From positions 1 to 5,099 of the forward strand of contig JAHEBR010000165.1 in the NCBI GenBank assembly GCA_024642185.1: a DNA stretch of 5,099 nucleotides, in the 5' to 3' direction. The notes beneath the pieces were generated by a model. The model was given only the letters and a program-made list of their open reading frames with translations, had not been told where the DNA came from and made no database searches. Shown piece after piece: positions 1-3,609 of this stretch. Made by a program: the position numbers and the translations under genes. Source of the DNA: Marivivens sp. Its GTDB lineage: Bacteria > Pseudomonadota > Alphaproteobacteria > Rhodobacterales > Rhodobacteraceae. The number at the start of each line of letters is the position of its first letter. Position 1 is the first letter of the stretch.

Positions 1-90
1 CTGCACAAGGCCGCCCACTGGCAGCATCCCTGCGTAATTGCCGCCGCCGTGCCAGAAACAGCGCTCGTCCCAATAGAATCCCGTGGTCAT
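1..90 (-). CDS. Class II histone deacetylase-like protein, N-terminal 30 residues (gene runs off the left edge)
   Basis: Reading leftward from the ATG at 90-88, the first 30 codons are open and encode a start of the form MTTGFYWDERCFWHGGGNYA, followed by a LPVGGLVQ motif. This matches my recollection of the N-terminus of bacterial class II histone deacetylase/acetylpolyamine amidohydrolase-like proteins (TGF-W-ERCFWH, LPVGGLVQP). These are zinc-dependent deacetylases of the arginase/deacetylase fold; their natural bacterial substrates are mostly unknown, with acetylated small amines or lysines as candidates. The zinc ligands lie beyond the window edge, so activity cannot be judged. A Shine-Dalgarno GGGAGG at 95-100 sits four bases before the ATG and supports this start. 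The gene is divergent from the DUF167 gene across 81 bp that hold a large inverted repeat. Confidence 0.72.
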   Translation of the reverse strand, partial: MTTGFYWDERCFWHGGGNYAGMLPVGGLVQ

Positions 91-103
91 GATGCCTCCC
101 AAA

Positions 104-153
104 TTTCACCGCCACTCTTGCCGATGCGGCAGGCCCTGCCAAGGGCGGTGAAA
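104..153. repeat. Nested inverted repeat in the divergent intergenic region
   Basis: Perfect 10-bp arms, TTTCACCGCC at 104-113 and GGCGGTGAAA at 144-153, enclose 30 bases. Inside lie a 13-base palindrome, GGCAGG-C-CCTGCC (128-140), and an alternative small hairpin, TGCCG-ATG-CGGCA (119-131). The element sits exactly between the ribosome binding sites of the leftward deacetylase-like gene and the rightward DUF167 gene. It could be an operator shared by both promoters or a cruciform/hairpin. The symmetry is seen directly; the function is inferred. Confidence 0.6.
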
Positions 154-171
154 CGTGCTAGGGCAGGGGCT

Positions 172-423
172 ATGGCCGAAGACCTCTCCCACCTTGCCCT
201 CGATGGCGCCGAAATCGCCGTGCGCGTGACGCCCAAGGCAAGCCGCGACCGGATCGTGGCCGAGGAGGGGCAGATCAGGGTCTATGTCACCACCGTTCCC
301 GAAGACGGCAAGGCCAATGCGGCGGTACAAAAACTTCTGGCCAAGGCGCTGGGCATCCCGAAATCGCGGCTCACGCTCATTCGCGGCCAGACCTCGCGCG
401 ACAAGGTGTTTCGGATCGGCTGA
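172..423 (+). CDS. DUF167 / UPF0235 (YggU) family protein
   Basis: An 83-residue protein of unknown biochemical role, conserved in bacteria and archaea. The family hallmarks are present in order: VRVTPKASRDRI (residues 17-28), PEDGKANAAV (43-52) and RGQTSRDKVFRI (71-82), and the length is close to the family norm. The reading frame stays open upstream to an ATG at 49, but the extra 41 residues would cross the divergent inverted repeat and the start of the neighbouring gene, and they match nothing I know. The ATG at 172 is therefore preferred; a GC-rich, weak Shine-Dalgarno (AGGGG, 165-169) precedes it. The stop codon TGA (421-423) directly abuts the stop of the convergent small acidic gene, so no separate terminator fits between them. 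Confidence 0.88.
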   Translation: MAEDLSHLALDGAEIAVRVTPKASRDRIVAEEGQIRVYVTTVPEDGKANAAVQKLLAKALGIPKSRLTLIRGQTSRDKVFRIG

Positions 424-669
424 CTATTCTTCCTCGTCCGCCGCCTTGAGCCGATAGATGCCCTCGGGCAGATCGAGCGCCGCCTCAAGATCGCGCAGCT
501 GGGTCATCGACAGGGTGATCGTCATCACCTGATCGGTGCGCGGATCGAGCTGTTCGATGGTGATGCAATCCTCGAAAGCGTTGATCGTGATATCTTCCTT
601 GAGGGCGCTTGGGCCCTCGTCGATCAGCGTCACGACCGTCGCGTCAAACTCGTGTTCGATGGTAAACAT
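424..669 (-). CDS. Small acidic conserved hypothetical protein (81 aa)
   Basis: I cannot assign a function. The protein has 81 residues, of which 20 are Asp or Glu and only 5 Lys or Arg, and it ends in a D-E-E-E tail. It starts MFTIEHEFDA and alternates short beta-like stretches (TVVTLID, DITINAF, CITIEQLD, MTITLS) with one helix-like segment (QLRDLEAALDLPEG), so a small mostly-beta soluble fold is plausible. There is no signal peptide or membrane segment, and a single Cys (residue 35). Similar small proteins seem to me common in Rhodobacteraceae, which is recollection rather than a search. The start has only a weak purine stretch (CTGGGGCC) before it. The stop touches the DUF167 gene's stop with no gap, and the promoter must lie in the 81 bp shared with dgkA. 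Confidence 0.75.
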   Translation of the reverse strand: MFTIEHEFDATVVTLIDEGPSALKEDITINAFEDCITIEQLDPRTDQVMTITLSMTQLRDLEAALDLPEGIYRLKAADEEE

Positions 670-684
670 GGCCCCAGCCTAGCG

Positions 685-727
685 CGCAGGTTTTTCTTGG
701 CAAGTGGCGGCACTTGGGTAACCTGCG
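685..727. repeat. Two-layer inverted repeat between the divergent acidic-protein gene and dgkA
   Basis: The outer arms CGCAGGTT (685-692) and AACCTGCG (720-727) match perfectly over 8 bp. Between them a second perfect inverted repeat, CAAGTG-N4-CACTTG (701-716), is present. As a single strand this would fold into one long hairpin with an asymmetric internal loop (8 bases on one side, 3 on the other). As DNA it could hold two operator dyads in a divergent promoter region of 81 bp. Symmetry is seen directly; the regulatory role is inferred. Confidence 0.55.
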
Positions 728-750
728 GGGGGGATGGCAGGGGGGTTCAA

Positions 751-1119
751 ATGATCCGAAGAGAATGGGACAAGTTCAAATTGCGGGTGGTCTGGTCGTC
801 GGCCGGATTTGCCCATGTCTGGAAGACAGAATCCTCACTGCACCAGTGGATTGTGCTGAATGCCGCCTCGGCGCTTCTGGCCTTTGTCCTTCCGCTCACG
901 GGGCTGGAGCGGGGCGTTCTCCTGATGGGCGGGATCATGGTTTTGGCCATGGAATGCATGAACACCGCGGTCGAGCGGGTGGTCGATGACATATCGACCG
1001 AGCAGCGCGACCGCGCGCGGCAGGCCAAGGATGCCGGAAGTGCTGCGGTGGCGATCATGGGGCTTGCCGTGCTGGCCGCCTGGATCTGCATCATCTTCGG
1101 GCTGGTCGCCCGCAGCTAG
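751..1119 (+). CDS. dgkA: Diacylglycerol kinase (prokaryotic DgkA family)
   Basis: A 122-residue inner-membrane enzyme that phosphorylates diacylglycerol with ATP to phosphatidic acid, recycling diacylglycerol into phospholipid synthesis. The length equals that of E. coli DgkA (about 121). The signature is clear: E-C-M-N-T-A-V-E-R-V-V-D at residues 68-79, matching the catalytic E-x-x-N-x-A-x-E-x-x-x-D block, then A-K-D-A-G-S-A-A-V at 92-100. Glu68, Asn71, Glu75, Lys93 and Asp94 line up with known active-site positions, and Glu27 with the N-terminal metal-linked Glu. Hydrophobic segments lie near 33-50, 55-75 and 97-118, giving the expected three helices. The frame is open upstream to 652, but the ATG at 751, preceded by a G-rich stretch (AGGGGGG, 739-745), gives the family length. 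The TAG stop overlaps the ppk2 stop within a shared CTAG. Confidence 0.93.
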   Translation: MIRREWDKFKLRVVWSSAGFAHVWKTESSLHQWIVLNAASALLAFVLPLTGLERGVLLMGGIMVLAMECMNTAVERVVDDISTEQRDRARQAKDAGSAAVAIMGLAVLAAWICIIFGLVARS

Positions 1120-1982
1120 GCGCCGTTTTTGACATGCCGTGTATCAGGGTGCAGCGCCTTGCCCAGAATATGATCGTCGCGGTGGATCACCTTGGCGGCG
1201 GGGCCGACGATCTCGGGGTCGGGCGGCAGGGCGATTTCGGGATCCTTGTCGGGATAGTCGAGGGTCGACAGGAAATGCCGCATACAGTTGAGCCGCGCGC
1301 GCTTCTTGTCGTTTGACTTGATGACCGTCCAGGGCGCATCGGCCGTGTCAGTGTAGAAGAACATCGCCTCTTTCGCCTCGGTATAATCGTCCCAACGGTC
1401 AAGGCTTGCCTTGTCGATGGGCGAAAGCTTCCAGCGCTTGAGGGGGTCGGTCGCGCGCGCGAGGAAACGGCGTTTCTGCTCGTCCTGCGTGACGGAAAAC
1501 CAGTATTTATAAAGCCTCAGGCCAGAGCGGACGAACATCCGTTCGAGCTCGGGCGCCTCGCGCATGAACTCGAGGTATTCGTTGGGTTCGCAAAAGCCCA
1601 TGACCCGCTCGACGCCTGCACGATTATACCAGCTGCGGTCGTAGAAGACCATTTCGCCGCTCGTCGGCAGGTGCTGGATATAGCGCTGGAAGAACCACTG
1701 GCCTTTTTCCTCGGGCGTCGGCTTGTTCAGCGCCACAACCCGCGCGCTGCGGGGATTGAGGTGCTCCATATAGCGCTTGATCGTGCCGCCCTTGCCCGCC
1801 GCATCGCGGCCCTCGAACAGGAGCACGAACTTCTGCCCCGTCTCCTGCGCCCAAAGCTGCACCTTCAGAAGCTCGGCCTGAAGCTTGGCCTTCTCCGCCT
1901 CGTAGCTGGCCCTGTCCAGTTTCGGCGCATCATGGGCAATGGTTTCGTCGATCATGACAGGTTTCTGGGCGGTTTGGCTCAT
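1116..1982 (-). CDS. ppk2: Polyphosphate kinase 2 (PPK2 family, probable class I)
   Basis: A 288-residue cytoplasmic enzyme that uses inorganic polyphosphate to phosphorylate nucleotides, usually NDP to NTP for single-domain class I enzymes. A P-loop fold is evident: Walker A G-R-D-A-A-G-K-G (residues 58-65), Walker B-like V-F-Y-D-R-S-W-Y-N-R (112-121, Asp115 and Arg116), and a basic lid segment around residues 169-187 (K-R-R-F-L-A-R...D-P-L-K-R-W-K-L-S). The N-terminal ~25 residues are a variable extension, and the C-terminal ~45 are a Pro/charged tail. The start is supported by AAGGAG (1989-1994), six bases upstream of the ATG. The class is judged from overall similarity, so nucleotide preference is uncertain. 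The gene ends tail-to-tail with dgkA, sharing CTAG. It is divergent from the DUF6455-like gene, so the FnrL-type box at 2062-2075 could in principle also act on it. Confidence 0.93.
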   Translation of the reverse strand: MSQTAQKPVMIDETIAHDAPKLDRASYEAEKAKLQAELLKVQLWAQETGQKFVLLFEGRDAAGKGGTIKRYMEHLNPRSARVVALNKPTPEEKGQWFFQRYIQHLPTSGEMVFYDRSWYNRAGVERVMGFCEPNEYLEFMREAPELERMFVRSGLRLYKYWFSVTQDEQKRRFLARATDPLKRWKLSPIDKASLDRWDDYTEAKEAMFFYTDTADAPWTVIKSNDKKRARLNCMRHFLSTLDYPDKDPEIALPPDPEIVGPAAKVIHRDDHILGKALHPDTRHVKNGA

Positions 1983-2061
1983 CGAGGGCTCCTTGTTGCA
2001 CCCGGCTTCCCTAGCAGATTTCCGGCCAGCCCGCTTTGACTTGGGTCATGGCCGGCGCAGG

Positions 2062-2075
2062 TTGATCGGGATCAA
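2062..2075. promoter_or_regulatory. Perfect FnrL/FNR-type binding site (TTGAT-N4-ATCAA)
   Basis: TTGATCGGGATCAA matches the FNR/FnrL consensus at all ten defined positions and is symmetrical over 6-bp arms (TTGATC-GG-GATCAA). Its centre is 61.5 bases upstream of the ATG of the DUF6455-like gene. If it activated at the standard -41.5 spacing, transcription would start near 2110, leaving a 20-base leader that contains that gene's ribosome binding site. The -10 region there (about 2098-2103) is poor, as is common for activator-dependent promoters. Toward ppk2 the centre is 86.5 bases from the start codon. Dnr/NnrR-type nitric oxide regulators bind a near-identical motif and cannot be excluded. 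Confidence 0.75.
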
Positions 2076-2087
2076 GGCGCGGGGCCG

Positions 2088-2092
2088 GAATC
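2088..2092. promoter_or_regulatory. GANTC methylation site (GAATC) in the ppk2/DUF6455 promoter region
   Basis: GAATC fits the CcrM recognition sequence of Alphaproteobacteria, where GcrA recognises methylated GANTC near promoters. By eye the window holds only two others, at 76-80 (start of the deacetylase-like gene) and 829-833 (inside dgkA), so this is the only intergenic one. It lies 12 bases past the FnrL-type box, between the predicted -35 and -10 regions. One five-base match is weak evidence. Confidence 0.3.
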
Positions 2093-2129
2093 GGTGCAAC
2101 TTTGAACGCCAGAAACATAGGAGAGTTCG

Positions 2130-2390
2130 ATGTTTGGAGTGAAAACAGTCGCCCATCACGCGGGCCTCATGGAGCGGATGGCCGAGACGGTCGGCGCCGA
2201 TCTTGGCGATGCCATTGCGGACCACCGGCTCAGTGCCTCGGACTACCGCACGGCGGTGATCCGCTGCACCACCTGCGACGCCTCGGAGGAGTGCTCGCAC
2301 TGGATGGACAGCCACGCCCACGCCGAAGGCGCACCGGCCTATTGCCGGAACCACGATCTTCTCGAGCGGCTCTCGCAAGTCGAGGCTTGA
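2130..2390 (+). CDS. DUF6455-like small cysteine-rich protein (86 aa)
   Basis: An 86-residue soluble-looking protein of unknown function. The core reads R-C-T-T-C (Cys46, Cys49), then Cys55-x-His57-W, and Y-C-R-N (Cys72), followed by a short helix. The pattern C-x2-C-x5-C-x-H-x14-C with Y-C-R-N fits my memory of the DUF6455 family, common in Rhodobacteraceae. Such a set of Cys and His could bind zinc, iron or an iron-sulfur cluster, which is inferred. The N-terminus is an amphipathic helix with no signal peptide. AGGAG at 2119-2123, six bases before the ATG, fixes the start; Met14 and Met17 lack comparable sites. The perfect FnrL-type box upstream suggests induction under low oxygen or nitric oxide. 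The IMPACT-type gene starts 31 bp downstream and is probably co-transcribed. Confidence 0.85.
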   Translation: MFGVKTVAHHAGLMERMAETVGADLGDAIADHRLSASDYRTAVIRCTTCDASEECSHWMDSHAHAEGAPAYCRNHDLLERLSQVEA

Positions 2391-2421
2391 GGCCGTCTGA
2401 CGCCGGTGGCAGGGTCCGCCC

Positions 2422-2772
2422 ATGCGGATCCTTGAGAATGTCATATCCGATCGCGGCTCGCGCTATGCGGTGTCGGGGGCCGATGTCGGCTCGGCCGAAG
2501 ATGTGAGGGATTTCATCAAAGCCCTCTGCCGCACCAAGAAATTCGCCAAGGCCACGCACAACAGCTGGGCCGTGCTGCTGCCCGAGGGCCCGTTGAAGAA
2601 CGACGATGGCGAGGCGGGCGCGGGGATGGTGATCCTGCGGATGCTCGAGCGTGAGGGGCGCGTGGGGCACGTCGTCTGCGTCACGCGCTGGTTTGGCGGC
2701 AAGCATCTGGGCGGTGACCGCTTCCGCCATGTGGCGGAGGCGGTCAGGATTTATCTCGGGTCTGGGGCCTGA
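2422..2772 (+). CDS. Short IMPACT/UPF0029 (YigZ N-terminal domain) family protein
   Basis: A 116-residue protein covering only the N-terminal IMPACT domain. Recognisable blocks are F-A-K-A-T-H-N-S-W-A (41-50), N-D-D-G-E-A-G-A-G-M (60-69) and V-T-R-W-F-G-G-K-H-L-G-G-D-R-F (87-101), corresponding to the S-H-N-C-W, D-D-G-E-P-x-G-T-A and R-Y-F-G-G-I-x-L-G blocks of E. coli YigZ. YigZ and mammalian IMPACT are roughly 200 residues or more because of a second domain, absent here with no sign of a frameshift, so this looks like a natural single-domain form. Bacterial function is unclear; eukaryotic IMPACT/Yih1 affects Gcn1-Gcn2 translational control. The start is an ATG with AGGG (2411-2414) upstream. 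The stop is separated by one base from that of the convergent membrane protein gene. Confidence 0.85.
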   Translation: MRILENVISDRGSRYAVSGADVGSAEDVRDFIKALCRTKKFAKATHNSWAVLLPEGPLKNDDGEAGAGMVILRMLEREGRVGHVVCVTRWFGGKHLGGDRFRHVAEAVRIYLGSGA

Positions 2773-2773
2773 A

Positions 2774-3151
2774 CTATTTCAGGTTTTTCAAGATGTTGTA
2801 GGCGTAGAGGGCGATCCCGACGAAGATCGCGATCTCGGCGATCGGCGCGATCGGGAACATGGCCTCTTCGGCGATCCGGCCTGCGAACATCAGGTAGAGC
2901 ATGACCAGAAGGACGATCGTGCCGCCGAGATGCAGCCAGAAATGCGCGCGTGCGAGGCTCGAGTGTCCGGTCTCGGGAAAGACCCGGTAGAGGACGCCGA
3001 AGACGGTCATCAGGGTGAAGCCGAGAAGATTGATGTGGGCATGAAGCGGCGCCATCGTGTGATCGCCGGATGCTCCCATATGGATGCCAAAGCTGATGCC
3101 GATGAGCAGGTAGAGCGCGCCGGCCAAGATGAAATTTCTTGAGACGTTCAT
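2774..3151 (-). CDS. Small four-helix membrane protein resembling a heme-copper oxidase subunit I fragment
   Basis: A 125-residue predicted inner-membrane protein with four hydrophobic segments at about 6-25, 38-57, 71-90 and 101-120. The segment L-H-A-H-I-N-L-L-G-F (36-45) resembles the helix of heme-copper/nitric oxide reductase subunit I proteins that carries a heme-ligand histidine. Other histidines at 24, 31, 70 and 74 lie near helix ends. It is far too short to be a full oxidase subunit (about 450 residues or more), and similar stand-alone proteins are often labelled 'cytochrome-c oxidase' or 'subunit I-like' in alphaproteobacteria, by my recollection. Heme binding is inferred. The start has a purine-rich GGGGAAAA (3156-3163) upstream. 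It has its own promoter with a consensus TATAAT and an inverted repeat in its leader, so it is probably transcribed separately from the lipoprotein gene upstream. Confidence 0.8.
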   Translation of the reverse strand: MNVSRNFILAGALYLLIGISFGIHMGASGDHTMAPLHAHINLLGFTLMTVFGVLYRVFPETGHSSLARAHFWLHLGGTIVLLVMLYLMFAGRIAEEAMFPIAPIAEIAIFVGIALYAYNILKNLK

Positions 3152-3168
3152 AGTGTTTTCCCCATTTG

Positions 3169-3191
3169 CCGAACCTCTGGAGCGGGTTCGG
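3169..3191 (-). promoter_or_regulatory. Inverted repeat at the predicted transcription start of the membrane protein gene
   Basis: Arms CCGAACC (3169-3175) and GGTTCGG (3185-3191) are perfect over 7 bp with a 9-base spacer. The repeat begins seven bases after the TATAAT box and ends five bases before the GGGGAAAA ribosome binding region. It could be a repressor operator spanning +1 to about +23, or a hairpin in the mRNA leader. Confidence 0.5.
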
Positions 3192-3198
3192 TTGCGGC

Positions 3199-3228
3199 AT
3201 TATAGCGCAGGGGGCGGGATCTGGTCGA
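3199..3228 (-). promoter_or_regulatory. Predicted sigma70-type promoter for the small membrane protein gene
   Basis: On the minus strand a perfect TATAAT (3204-3199) lies 18 bp downstream of TCGACC (3228-3223), which matches TTGACA at four positions. Transcription would start near 3192, about 40 bases before the ATG. The -35 box lies 8 bp past the stop codon of the upstream lipoprotein gene. An exact TATAAT is unusual in such GC-rich DNA, which adds weight. Confidence 0.6.
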
Positions 3229-3235
3229 TAGGGAG

Positions 3236-3505
3236 CTAGTCCCAGCGGCGGCGCTTGCGGGCGGCCGCGCCGCCACCGGCCCAACTGGTCAGGCCCAGAA
3301 GGAAGCCGAAATCATACCAGCCGCCGGAATTCGGAACGCCGTAGATGCCGATGCTGTCGGAGAACCAGCTGAGGATGAAGGCGATGGGCGCCACCGCGCC
3401 ATCGAAGAACCCCCAGAAGAAGCCGCGCGAGCCTTCGATCGCCAAGGGCGCTGTGGCGCAGGCGGTGAGGAGAAGGAGGGCGGCGAGGGGGATGAGGCGT
3501 TTCAT
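3236..3505 (-). CDS. Small predicted lipoprotein with a conserved hydrophobic domain (89 aa)
   Basis: The N-terminus is a lipoprotein signal: Met-Lys-Arg, a hydrophobic run, then lipobox Leu13-Thr14-Ala15-Cys16, so the mature protein would be 74 residues anchored by a lipidated Cys16. Residue +2 is Ala, which in enteric bacteria favours the outer membrane. The mature part carries G-F-F-W-G-F-F-D-G...A-P-I-A-F-I-L-S-W-F (28-48), I-Y-G-V-P-N-S-G-G-W-Y-D-F-G-F-L-L-G (54-71) and a basic R-K-R-R-R-W-D end. This resembles a widespread family of small uncharacterised proteins (GxWxGxxHGxIxPxxFIxSLF, IYxVxNxGxWYxFGFxLG) that I know only from memory. No Shine-Dalgarno precedes the ATG; a promoter at 3512-3540 would place transcription start on the A of the ATG, suggesting a leaderless mRNA. 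Confidence 0.8.
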   Translation of the reverse strand: MKRLIPLAALLLLTACATAPLAIEGSRGFFWGFFDGAVAPIAFILSWFSDSIGIYGVPNSGGWYDFGFLLGLTSWAGGGAAARKRRRWD

Positions 3506-3521
3506 GGGGGTATGAAACGCC
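3496..3521 (-). repeat. Perfect inverted repeat overlapping the -10 box and start codon of the lipoprotein gene
   Basis: Read on the minus strand, GGCGTTTCAT (3521-3512) and ATGAAACGCC (3505-3496) are 10-bp perfect arms around the 6-base spacer ACCCCC. The left arm contains the proposed -10 hexamer TTTCAT and the right arm begins with the ATG itself. It fits an operator that would block promoter melting when bound. If a longer transcript enters from rimO, it would instead form a hairpin hiding the start codon. Confidence 0.65.
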
Positions 3522-3540
3522 GCTTTGGCGAAAAAATCAA
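3512..3540 (-). promoter_or_regulatory. Predicted promoter giving a leaderless lipoprotein mRNA
   Basis: On the minus strand TTGATT (3540-3535; four of six to TTGACA) and TTTCAT (3517-3512; four of six to TATAAT) are separated by 17 bp. The usual distance from the -10 hexamer puts +1 at 3505, the A of the start codon. This agrees with the absence of a ribosome binding site. Confidence 0.4.
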
Positions 3541-3547
3541 CTGGTGG

Positions 3548-3608
3548 CTGGGGGCTCTGCCCCCCGCGCCTGCGGCGCTCCCCCCGGAGTATTTGGGGCC
3601 AAAAGAAG
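3548..3608. repeat. GC-rich double-hairpin intergenic repeat downstream of rimO
   Basis: On the plus strand there is a hairpin GGGGGC-TCT-GCCCCC (3550-3564), immediately followed by GCGCC-TGC-GGCGC (3566-3578), then CCCCCGGAGTATTTGGGGCC and an AAAAGAAG end. I recall near-identical elements (GGGGGCTCTGCCCCC, CCGGAGTATTTGG-GCC, AAGAAG) at many intergenic sites in Rhodobacter, Paracoccus and Roseobacter genomes, which suggests a dispersed REP-like family. The element starts right after the rimO stop, so its transcript hairpins could help terminate or stabilise the gcrA-rimO mRNA. A six-T run on the minus strand follows only 13 bases after the last hairpin, so it is not a canonical intrinsic terminator. 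Confidence 0.6.
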
Positions 3609-3609
3609 A

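Noticed and set aside
49..171. A 41-codon upstream extension of the DUF167 gene
   Set aside because: It overlaps the start of the divergent deacetylase-like gene and the large inverted repeat, and DUF167 proteins begin near the residue encoded at 172.
698..713. Sigma54-like -24/-12 promoter (TGGCA and a GC at the right spacing)
   Set aside because: The -12 element lacks the TT of TTGC, and the match arises from the CAAGTG-N4-CACTTG dyad. There is also no functional reason to expect RpoN control of dgkA.
652..750. A 33-codon upstream extension of dgkA
   Set aside because: It overlaps the start of the divergent acidic-protein gene, runs through the intergenic dyads and would make DgkA longer than its family norm.
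1671..2039. Plus-strand open frame opposite the ppk2 N-terminal half
   Set aside because: It is antisense to a well-supported gene, has no ribosome binding site or homology, and crosses the ppk2 start region.
2230..2730. Minus-strand open frame opposite the DUF6455-like and IMPACT genes
   Set aside because: It spans two genes with clear family motifs on the other strand and shows no recognisable domain.
3531..3564. Canonical intrinsic terminator for rimO (hairpin plus T-run on the minus strand)
   Set aside because: A strong hairpin and six Ts exist, but 13 bases separate them. The T-run better fits the spacer start of the lipoprotein promoter.
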